Part shown: positions 34,468 to 45,060 of the stretch, piece after piece | How the letters are laid out: every line of letters starts with the position of its first letter | How positions within the stretch are numbered: the first letter of the stretch is position 1 | Assembly: GCA_013396915.1 (NCBI GenBank) | Contig: VWZL01000442.1 | Location: 62,364 to 126,363, forward strand | Reading direction: 5' to 3' | DNA: 64,000 bases | Source of the DNA: Stercorarius parasiticus | Taxonomy: Eukaryota; Chordata; Aves; Charadriiformes; Stercorariidae | The notes under the pieces: model-generated | Told to the model about the DNA's origin: nothing | What the model saw: only the letters and a program-made list of their open reading frames with translations | Databases searched by the model: none | Position numbers and translations under genes: made by a program

Positions 34468-35764
34468 GATAAACAATTATCAATTCCTTTAGTTCTCCAT
34501 ATTAATACGTTAACCTTAATAAATGTATTTGGTCTTTAAGACAACATAATATGAAATCCCTTTGTTATTTGCTGCAATTTAGCTGTAATTCTCTGCAAGC
34601 ATGATAGCAGTCTCCAACAGTTTGGCATGATGGTGCACAAGGGAGATAAATATACTCTGGTCTTCGTGAGTTGATTGATGCTATATAAGGAGGTCTAAAG
34701 GAGGAATAGCATTACTTAGAGACATGCTGTGCAGAAGAGGGAAAAAAGAAGTAATGGATAGCAGAGTGGTGTCAATTTTTCACAGGACTTTTATGACAAT
34801 AGAGTGTTTTCCCCCCCATCATGGGAAAATACTCTAAAAATACAAGTAAACACATTTCTTGCTCTGACCTACAGTGAGACAGCACTCCGTGCAACAGAAT
34901 CCCCAGGCATTTGTCTATGGAATAAAGTTGAAGATAAAACGAAGAAATTACAAATGTATAATTTTTCATTTCTCACTACATTCATTAGATATTATTTCTC
35001 TTCAGACCAATTTTTCATTTGGAAACAACTGATCAAGTCTACAGACCTTTTCAGTTAGCAACCACATTTTAACAGCTCAGTCTTGCCTGAGCTGTTAAAA
35101 TCCTCCTTTCTCTGAACCATTAATCCTTTAAGTAGAATTTCCAGCTCTTTCAGCTGGACCCTCTAATTTCTTTTACGTTGGGATGGGATGTTCTCTCCAT
35201 CCTCCACTTTGCTCCTTTTTGTCTGTGTGTTGCTGTTTGTCTCCATGTCCAGCCTTACCTGCTGCTTGTTTCTCAATTACTGCGCTGTCTCAGAGAGCTC
35301 TCTGCCATCCTCTGCTCCTTGACTTTTTTCTCTTGCTCAACTTTCAGTTTTCCCAAACACTCCCTCTGTGCTGCACTTTGCCCTATCGACATCTCTTGAA
35401 GCTAGAGGAGACAATTACACCCACATTTCTTTTGGCAGTTTAAGCATCTTGTAGTAACTTGTCTCCCACGCTATCCTTGATGAGTGATGGCTTCCTTTTT
35501 CTTAATCAGTTCTCTCTGTAATTATTTCTCTCCTTAATCAGTTGTCTGATTACTATTCCCTCTCTACCAAACACAATTGTTCCCATCATCTGACATTGAC
35601 AGTCGGCCCCACCTTGCTCATTCTAGGAGCTTCCACTTTCCAGTTTTTTGACACCCACATACTGCTGCTAAAATTGATACCAACCTGGGTATCTAACACA
35701 AAGATCCACTATGCATTTGGACAGGTGGAGGGAGTCCGCTGGACCACTGCCACTAAGAACATTG
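34468..35764. other. Unique DNA, pyrimidine-rich in its second half
   Basis: About 35150-35600 is pyrimidine-rich with overlapping ORFs of 73-95 codons that have no domain. The 15-bp hairpin at 35066-35101 is listed separately. Confidence 0.4.
35066..35101. repeat. Perfect 15-bp inverted repeat, 6-nt loop
   Basis: The arms ATTTTAACAGCTCAG (35066-35080) and CTGAGCTGTTAAAAT (35087-35101) are exact reverse complements around TCTTGC. Pairing does not continue outward. It is too short for a canonical miRNA precursor and lacks a following T-run. Its function is unknown. Confidence 0.97.
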
Positions 35765-35899
35765 TCATCTTTCTCTGGAGATATTCAAAACTCACCTGGA
35801 TGCATTCCTGTCCAACGTGCTCTAGGTGAACCTGCTTTGACAGGGGGGTTGGACTAGATGATCTCCCAAGGTCTCTTCCAACACCTACTATTCTGTGAT
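35765..35899 (+). mobile_element. Short CR1 3' end
   Basis: The segment 'ctctggagatattcaaaact', then 'cacctggatgcattcctgtc', then 'gggttggactagatgatctc' and the tail 'attctgtgatcc' are the last ~135 bp of a CR1 on the plus strand. The minus-strand ORF at 35709-35903 is antisense to it. Confidence 0.9.
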
Positions 35900-38800
35900 C
35901 CACTCTCTTCTGCTGGGTACAAAGGGCTGTATGAAGAAGGAAAGAAAGGCAAATTCCCCTTTGAATTGCCCCTTTTTACGCCTGATGTGGCAAAACTTTG
36001 GATCCACTTTTATTGATCATGTTCTTTTGCATCCCTGACGTCAGCTCTGTCCATACTATTTTACCAGCTTATACCCGACAGATGTAACCAGGTAGTGGGA
36101 AACTAAAATTGCTGGTATTTGTCCTTGTCAGCAACTCCCCAGACCCAATACAATTGTCTCACATCATCTTCTGTAACTGATTTCCTAGACCACTAGATTG
36201 AAACAGGCCCACCCTGCCACAAGCTGCATCCGTGCTTATGGTGGTGCCTAGTGAGATCTTTTCTCAAAGGAGGGGTGCTTTCTGATCTATCTTTGAAATA
36301 TCCTTCCCTGTTTTGCTATCATCCTGAAATATCACTGGGATACAAATACCTCACCCTTTGTACCTGACTGGGGAGGTGGGCCAGACTGATGAAACCAAAG
36401 AGAGCTCTCAAAAAGTTCTACTTGGGAGATTAGGGCTTAGATTTTTTGTTAAGTAAAGTATCATGAAATACCAATGAAGAACCTATACTCTCAGACAAAT
36501 AAACCTGTCCTCTCCCTGGTGGTGTTCAATACATGTCCCTCAAAGATTTCCAGATTAATTCAATTCACTTTCATATATTTGCCAGCTGACACTGCCATAT
36601 TTAGTGGCTATTACGTGGAAAAAAATAATTGGATGCTCTATAATCACTGTCTTAAACTGGATCTTGTCTTTGTGGGATTTACAGCCTAGGTTTGACAAAA
36701 GTTAGGCAAAAATAACATCAAAAATATAGAAACCACACATCCTCCTGCACACCAATGTCCTGCAAAACAGATTTCTTAAAATCTTGCAGACCCATCCCTT
36801 CCTTCACTCTGGAGACAAGGTACAAGTGCTGATACAATCAGCGACCTAAGAGCAAAGTTGTTGTATCTTATCCACTAGAGAAGAGAATGGATGTTTTCAG
36901 AAATTCAGTGGAGAATTGAAGTACAGAGTTCTTAAAACAAACGAAACAGAGGAGTTCAGTTTTTGACTGAACTAGCCCAGAACCATCTGCTCAACTGGGA
37001 GATGCTCTGAAGAATTCTTCAACTGGGCAATCTGCAACTGGTTAACTATGTCCTTTCTTTACTTCTTCAATTAATAAGGACTTCAATTAATAGTCAATGC
37101 CTGCACAGTCCAATTCAAAAAGATCAAATAGACTGAGTCTGATTGTAAATTTTGTCTGAATTTTATAACATTATTTGGCGGCAGAGAAAACCACATTTTA
37201 TATTTTATTGGTATAACTATGGATGCTAATAAAAAAAACAATTAGGCTAAGATTTTCAAGAACTGGTAATTCTAGATCTTTGACGTGATCCCTTATGGCT
37301 CTTCTAACATTCCTTTGCAGCTGTATGCTCTTCTGTTTGATACCCAACTCGATACCTGGTTTGCAGTGAATAGGTGCTCACCAGTTTAAGATGGGACCCT
37401 CTATGAAGCCTCATTTTATTCAAAAATCACTGCTTGCTTCTCAGAATATCCTCTATCTGCAGTTTAATTTCCTTTAGGAACGTTCATGCTGAGTGTGAGA
37501 ACCCTTATGGAAAAAATGCTGAGTTGTTCCAAGAGCACTGACAACACAGTGGAGGGTGGTACATGGTTAGAAGATGTGGCGATCTTCTGGGCCTCACAGA
37601 CAACCATTTCAGTCTTCACACAGGGCTTCCCCATTTTTTTCTTCTTTTTTCCCTCCATTAATATCAAAGCAATTATCTCTCAAAGCAATGACAATCTCTA
37701 GCCATTTCTGAAAAATAGAAAGGTGTATTTTTTAGGTTTTGGATACTTGCCCACTCTACATGTATACCAACACTGGGAAAAAAAGAGTAACTATTTCTTT
37801 CATCCTCAGTTTTCCCTCACGGTAAAGGAATGATTTTTAAGCATTAAGTTGGAAATATATTTGGACCTCAGAGGGCTAAGTAGAAGCCAGGGATGGAGGG
37901 AACTCAAATATTTATAGTCAGATATTTGGGCTGCTTTTTTCCTTCTCTCTGCAGTGCATATACTTATGCTTCTAGATCCATACTTGGGGATTCCAGTAAA
38001 ATAACCTAAGTTTACAGATAACAATTCACTTCTACTGACAGTCACTCTTTTGTGCTGAAAACCTTTCAAAATCATTCCACATCTATTAGAGATCAAAATC
38101 TGGATTTGCAGGTTTTTAGTAGTATGGAAAGGTAAAACTGCCTCCCAAGGCTCTTGTGTGGATTAACAGGTAATGTTTGCAAAGAAGTAAGAAAACAGCA
38201 AAATATTAAGATTATCATAGTAAAGGAAATTAACCACACTTTTTTTTTTTTTTATGATTGATAGGAGCTCTGCATCAAGTACCCTTCACGCTGCATTGAA
38301 CACGTAGCCCATTGAGTTTACCTGTCGTTAAATAACAGGAGAGTAGACAAAGTGAAGCATTGCAGCATTGATATAACCTACCATAATGGACTGCTTTAAA
38401 AGATGTTCAAAATAGTTTTAAACAATTAGTCATTCTTCCTTATTCAAGCAGCAACCATCCATTTGAAAAAAAAATATGCAAGCCATGAACAAAAGCAGAC
38501 AAGAGAGTGAGGAGGTAAAGGTCACACAACATGGATCACTGGTTGTTCAGATTATTTGCAGGTATTTTGGCAAATCTCCAGGGGTGTGATTCAACTTTGT
38601 ACAGGTTACAGAGTGAAATCCATTTTTGATTCTAACAGAACAATTTCACAGCATGATCTTCTAAACTTAAAAATAAAAAAGGCAAAACCCTTGAAACAAT
38701 TTGATTGTTCATTTTGTAGAGGAGATTTCTTGAGCATATAGCAATTTTTTTCATCCTTTGGAAAAAAAAAAATTAAGACACAACACTGGAAAATTAGATC

Positions 38801-41800
38801 TGGGATTAATTGGGCAAGTGAGGAACTCTCGCTTTCCTACTAAACTCATTGCTTTCTGATAGTAATATTGTCTTACTTTTGTTCATCCCATTACTTTAGT
38901 TGCTTTTGCTTGTCTTGCTTTTGTCATTTTTACATCTTATTCTACCTGACACCTTCGCATTTTATAACTTGTTCCCCTTTGTGAAGAGGAGATTTGTAAG
39001 AGAAATAGTAAAATCAAAGCCTTAACTCGCAGACTCTTACATTATTTTTTTTATGCATTATCTAGCATAACGTGTCTCTGTTCCATGACAGAGGACGTGA
39101 AATCCAGCATGTGCAACAATGTAAAGTAAAAAAGCAACACATTGGCCATAGCAAAAACAAAGGACAAGTTAATGCATGTCCTTCACAAATCTGACTCTAG
39201 CAGGAGGAGATAAAGGCAGCAATAAGCCACTTGAAATATAGAACAAACGAGTGCACTTTTTAATCTTTACAGAATATTGTCAGGCAACGAGGGATATTTT
39301 TGGACTTCACTTTGGCAGTTCTTGGTCCATATTTGGTGTTTAATCTCTGACTACCAGTTTACAAAGCTTGAGAATATCCTGATAGAACCAGGATTTCATT
39401 AGCTGAAGGATTGCTCTGGCCCTGTAGTCCATCACTGCAGTAAAAATAGCTAAAGTCTTGCCTTTGTCCATTGGGGTTGACCTTTCCGTGACTGATAGAT
39501 AACATGGGCTCTTTTGGTATTTGGATGTTACTCCTCTTGTCAGTTCAAGACACCCTAAATTTGGTGAGTGTGGTTCAAGGTGTATTTGTGTAGTTGATTT
39601 TTTTTCAGCTGATTTGTAGCTGCAGGTGCCTGCTTAAGATAGCTATTAAGCATACTGTATCATGTTGCTACGTTTTTTAAATCAGTGGCAGGTTGTCACA
39701 GCAATGGATGTGCTAGCTGTCACTAAAGTAAATGATCAGGAAGGTGTAGAGTAACATAATTTTGCACAGTAGCTGGTTAAAACCTTTGTAATCCTACAAA
39801 TCTACAAAGTATAGAAACACTTTTGTTACAAATTAGAGGCCAAATCCTCCTTATCCTCTCATACTGCAAGGAGAAATAAGTAATTCATAGTAACTTCAAG
39901 TAAATATTTCCAAGCTTAAGGTCAGAGAAATACGAGAAAAGTGGCATTTTGCACTTCTCTGGAAGTGGAAAATGGAAATTCTTATATCATGGCACTCTCA
40001 GTCAGGATGTTATGGATTTGGGTAAGCTGGCAGGTACATGAAGGAGTCCAAGGCATAGTAGAATTACATTCCACAATACTTTGTGTGCTAGAGGGAAAGA
40101 TTTAACTGTAGGTTGATCCATACAACCATGATATAGAAAGGCCTTCTTACACTGCAAAGCACTTAAGTGCTTTTTAAAGCAGAAGGTTAAATCCTATTTT
40201 TTAAATACATTCTTAAAACTCCAACATACTTTAACTGTGAGCTTGATATTTAGCACACATAACCAGGGTACTGCTGAACTGACATGCTTGTAAATATGTT
40301 TTCAAGTCATTTGCTGTTTCCCAGGAAAAAGGAATGAGCACAGAAATTTCTGAAACAAAGTGAAGAGGATAGAGTCCGGGTAGAAAAGAAAGATGGGCCA
40401 GAAGTACCATGAAAATAAACTGAGAAATCTAGTAATCAGTGTATAGTTTTAAAGGTCAGCTTTACAACGACTTTGCCAGAAACTCTGATTATCAGAAGTG
40501 TTAGCTTAAATAGCTTTTTTGTACTCACTAAATCTGTCATAGAAATGAAACATACAGACTACACCTAATCAGCTTAGCCTTCTGCATTTAGATGTTCTTT
40601 CACATTTTTTTGAAGATTATCATGTAACATTCTAATTCTGAGTTGTTTTGAACACACACTGCTCATTGACAACTGCAATAATTTTCTGGCAAAGGAGAAG
40701 CAGATTAACTAATAACCTATAATACTTTGATCTTGTGTTAAGTGTGATATTTACAGTGGAAACATTTCATTAAATATATTTAGTTTGCAGATGACTTGCT
40801 CTCTTAGTACACAAACAGCAGTCTTCTCAGAGATAAAGCATTTTTCAGATCAGATATGCGTTATCAGGTGGTACATTTTTGTCCACTTATGATTTTAATA
40901 AGGTTGTCTATAGCTAGGATTTTGACTCCTTTTAGTAATGAATCAAAACATCTCTGGAGTCTGGATGATCAAGCAATAGTACTGAATACTGAGGGATAAT
41001 GTTACAAAACATTCTGCTTAATTTTATTCTTTTTTAAAACAAAGCCCCTCTTGTATTTCTCTCCTAGTTTAGTGATTGTCTCTCTTATCCATGCTGGATT
41101 CAGCTCTATCTCATTGCATGGGAGTCAATACCATGAGCACAGATCTCCCATGTTGCCTTTGCCCAAGCATGTTCTCCCCTTTCCTGGTCACTCTCCAGGG
41201 CAGTCATGACACCAAGGGAAACTCTCTTCGTCTTGTCCCATGAATGGATGCATGTTGCCATAGGATGTGTGTCACGTCACAAAGCCAGTTCAAACTGTGG
41301 CTACTCAGAGATTATCCCTTCCCAGACCCACCACTCACATCTTTGCTCTGAAGGGAGTGGTCGTCTCTTCCTTTTAAGTAATATGTATTATTTTAGGCTC
41401 TTTATTCTAAGCCTCTCATGCTTAAGCATGCAACGAGCATATGAACAATGAGTAACAATAAATGTAAGTTTCTGAAGTGCCTATTTAAGCCTTGCAGTGA
41501 AAAGTGACATGTGTAATATTGCTTGAGTGAAAGAATCTAAACTATGGATAGCAAAAGAACTGAATTTTAATTTATATGTAACACAAAGATTGAGGTTAAA
41601 AAGAAGTCAAACAGCTTTGAAAGAGCAATAGGTATGCACTTTTTTTCCTTCATGTATAGCTGCAGTGGCATGGGTACTATATTTGAATAATAAAAGTAAC
41701 TGGAGCATAAAATTAATAATTTTCCACTGACCTCCATATTCATTTAAAATTATTTTTCCTTGCAGACAGGTAAAGCTTTGTGTCAATTCTCATTTTCTTT

Positions 41801-44287
41801 AAGCTCTAGACAGTTATTCCAATCAGAATAGTTCCAACAGAAAGCGAACAAAAGTGTTCAACAGCCCAGAAAGTCTCCAACACCCTTTTAAGCCTAAATT
41901 CAGGATTCAGGTGGAGTCTGCATGTGTGCAGAAGTGTAAATTTTCACAACATGACTGTCACAGAAAATAAATTATTAAAAAAAAGTTGTATAAAATGTAG
42001 AAATTAAGTCCTCACGTCCACCATAAACCATATATCCTTTCTGGGTTGTAAAGCTTTCTACCTACATTACCAGAAACTCATGTTTGATCTAGCTACCACC
42101 CATTTAACTCATTTACCAAAAAATTCTCAACATCTTTCTACTTAATTTTTACATACAGTTTAGAAAACAGACACATGTAACTTTATATAATATCTGGAAA
42201 TACTTTTGCTTCATCTAGGGTTCAATTGTACTCATTTTTCTTATGCAGACTAGAAATTGTCTAACAATATGACAACCTCACAACAATGTGTGAGTCAGTG
42301 ACCCCTAACTTCCAAATGTTCTATGCAACATATATTCAGGAAGACCATTCATTTTTCTATAAGAAAACAAGATCCATACCAAGGACAATGCATTATATCC
42401 TTATTTATGACACATGCTTGGGGTTTTTAGTGTCTCTGTTTGTTTGATTCAACATGGACTTCCATGACAGATCAAGGCGAAAAAGCAAGAAAGACCAGGA
42501 GAAAGATAAAAGACACAAATCAAATAGCATTATTTACCAATCCCCTCTGTTAGTTTCTTGTTCTTTAGATTGGAGTTCCTTAGGTTAAAGTATAGTCTGA
42601 ACAGTCATTATAAGCATTTGAGGTCTAAAAAGAAAAAATAAATTAAGAAAAGGACAGAAAAAAAAGAAAATAAGGTTAAAACAATACAGAAAAAAATTAC
42701 GATGATTAACTGATAGAGCTTTTATTGTAAAATAACATGAGCACAGCATAAAATATTACAATTGTCAAAAGATAACAAACCAATTCATTAGATTCCATGG
42801 GTTTATCTCATTCTTTTATAAGGACAAAATTTTACCCGTGACAGTTTGGGTAGGTGCACTTTGCTAATCAACATGAAACTAGGGATTCTTAAATACAGAT
42901 CCAAATTTATTACCAATCAAGTTGTTCTGCCAGTGGAATCATGGGACTGCTAATGTTAGTTCAGCCAAATCATTCTAATTAAAATTCAGACATTAAAAGA
43001 AGTCACTTAATCATCAAAGGCTGTCAGTTCGTTTCAAAGCCACCTTGCTCCAGTGACAGTCACAGCCAAGGTTTATAACTCGCGCAACCCAGAAGACTAC
43101 CTCACAGTAAAGTGAGAATGTGGTATGCATGCAATAATTCTGATACTAACCAAATTTCTCTGGAATAGCACAAGCAGTTTAAGGTCTTAAGCCATTTCCC
43201 TCAAAATTTCAAAAAGTGGTAAAATTTCTACCTTGCAAGCCAATTCAAAGCTGATTTTTCCCTAAGGAGATATCAATTTTCTTCACCATAAAATCTACAA
43301 TTTTTCAAATGAGCTCTTGGAAACACTCACCACTAAGTTTTGATAAGCAGTAAGAGATAAAATTTAATGAAATAATATGAAAGCAGCTGTATACACCTTA
43401 GTACAGTTCTGCGACAAAGTGACGAGAGCTGTGTCATCCACAGACCTGTTCCTCTGGAAACGCCCATCAGACTGATAATCAGACCTTGGGATCTTACAGC
43501 ACTGTGAAAGATTCATCTTAAAGATTTATTTTTCACTTTGGCTTTTCAATTTGCAGTTTTAAAGGAATCAGCTACTTTAATATGAACGCATGTCAGGTAG
43601 GCCTTTGTTAGAGCTAGGCTGTATATTTCATATTGATCCAGCCTAGTTTAAAGCTGAGAGATGGTCCAAACAGCTGTCAATGTCTTGAATTGGTGGGCAA
43701 GAAAACTTCCACTGAACCGAAGTATACTTCCACCCTAAGTTTTCAGATAGAGCTTCCAAACTACTTGATTAGTACTTTTATAAGTATTTTATATCTTCTC
43801 ATCTGAGTAGGTGACTCTGCAGTATTATATCTTCATTGGGTGTTAATGCCAAATCATAGCTACATAGCATACACAATTTGGAAACACTTCTAGAGGTGCA
43901 CCCAAATTAATAGGAGTTTGCATCGAAGCTCAATGAGTCTTGTCACTGCACTGCTCTGAATGAACTACAGAAACCGCATTTGCAGTTAAAGTGTTTAGGC
44001 CTAAATCCTGTTTTTAAAAAGTTGTTTATTCTGTGTTTAATTTTTCTGTTTATTTCAGAACCGAGAGATTTTTAGATCATGCAGTTTGATATTTTATACA
44101 TATGCCTTTATTTCCGATGAAGACAGTTAATAAAAATAATCTTTCAGGCAAACTGTGTGGTTTTTTATTGTAGCAGACTGTCCCAATTTTTCAGTCATTA
44201 ATGTGATGGCTTTGCAGGGATGCCACAATTTACCAGAAAGGTGGATGGGATCAAAAAAAGGTGAGGTAAGATTCAAAATTATAGTAA
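35900..44287. other. Long AT-rich stretch, no repeat or gene recognised
   Basis: Over 8 kb without a transposon I can name and without an ORF above about 96 codons. Short tracts include a T14 run (38240-38253) and A-rich/purine-rich sequence at 42620-42690. A GC-richer patch lies at 35940-36380. Low ORF content and uniform AT-richness fit intergenic or intronic DNA. Conserved elements may lie here but cannot be seen without alignment. Confidence 0.45.
44059..44134 (+). other. Terminal-exon-like segment (unverified)
   Basis: A T-rich tract ends in an acceptor AG at 44057-44058. The frame from 44059 is open for 23 codons to TAA (44128-44130). An AATAAA polyadenylation hexamer (44129-44134) overlaps that stop. 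The combination resembles a short last exon, but no GT-rich downstream element was assessed and no gene is known here. Confidence 0.12.
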
Positions 44288-44292
44288 TTCTT

Positions 44293-45055
44293 TGTGCTGG
44301 TTTTGGATGGGATAGAATTAGTTTTCTTCATAGTAGCTAGTACAGGGTTATGTTTTGGATTTGTGCTGAAAAAAGTGTTGATAATACAGGGGTGTTTTTG
44401 TCACTGCTGAGCAGTGCTTACACAGAGTCAAGGCCTTTTCTGCTCCTCACACCACCCCACCAGCGAGCAGGCTGGGAGTGCACAAGAAGCTGGGAGGGGA
44501 CACAGCCAGGACAGCTGACCCCAACTGACCAAAGGGATATTCCATACCATATGGCGTCATGCTCAGCATATACAGCTGGGGGAAGAAGAAGGAAGGGCAG
44601 GGGGACAAGGCTGCCCAGAGAGTTTGTGGAGTCTCCTTCTCTGTAGATACTCAAAACCCACCTGGACACTTTCCTGTGCAACCTGCTCTAGGTGAACCTA
44701 CTTTGGCAGGGGGGTTGGACTAGATGATCTCCAACAGTCCCTTACAACCACTACCATTCTGTGATTCTGTGACATTCAGAGTGATGGTGTTTGTCTTCTC
44801 AAGTAACAATTATGCGTGATAGAGCCCTGCTTTCCTGGAGATGGCTGAACACCTGTCTGCTGATGGGAAGTAGTGAATGAATTGCTTGTTTTGCTTTGCT
44901 TGCATGTGCAGCTTTTGCTTTACTTATTAAACTTTATTTATCTCAACTCACGCATTTTCTCACTCTTACTCTTCTGGTTCTCCCCCCTGTCCCCAGCAGG
45001 GAATGAGTGAGCAGCTGTGTGGTGCTTAGTTGCCAGCTGGGGTTAAACCGTGACA
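44293..45055 (+). mobile_element. Solo ERVL-type LTR, split by a CR1
   Basis: Plus-strand LTR of the avian ERVL type. It starts 'tgtgctggttttggatggga' and continues through 'gtgctgaaaaaagtgttgat' and 'ccttttctgctcctcacacc'. It ends 'gccagctggggttaaacc' then GTGACA. Termini are TG...CA. The flanks 44288-44292 (TTCTT) and 45056-45060 (CTCTT) match at four of five bases, consistent with a 5-bp target duplication. A decayed TATA-like site lies at 44569-44572 and an ATTAAA signal at 44926-44931. No internal gag, pol or env sequence is adjacent, so it is a solo LTR formed by LTR-LTR recombination. A CR1 fragment interrupts it (44604-44772). Confidence 0.9.
44604..44772 (+). mobile_element. CR1 3' end nested in the ERVL LTR
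   Basis: The segment 'aaggctgcccagagagtttg', then 'gatactcaaaacccacctgg', then 'ggcaggggggttggactaga' and the tail ATTCTGTGATTCTGTGA form a CR1 3' end. LTR sequence resumes directly at 'cattcagagtgatgg'. The LTR on each side is contiguous in family order ('aagaaggaaggg' before, 'acattcagagtga' after), so the CR1 arrived later. Overlapping ORFs (44350-44646 plus, 44418-44681 minus) cross this junction and are not genes. Confidence 0.92.
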
Positions 45056-45060
45056 CTCTT

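Noticed and set aside
44350..44681. Overlapping ORFs on both strands (98 and 87 codons)
   Set aside because: Both cross the junction between ERVL LTR and the nested CR1. They are mosaics of non-coding LTR and CR1 3' sequence.
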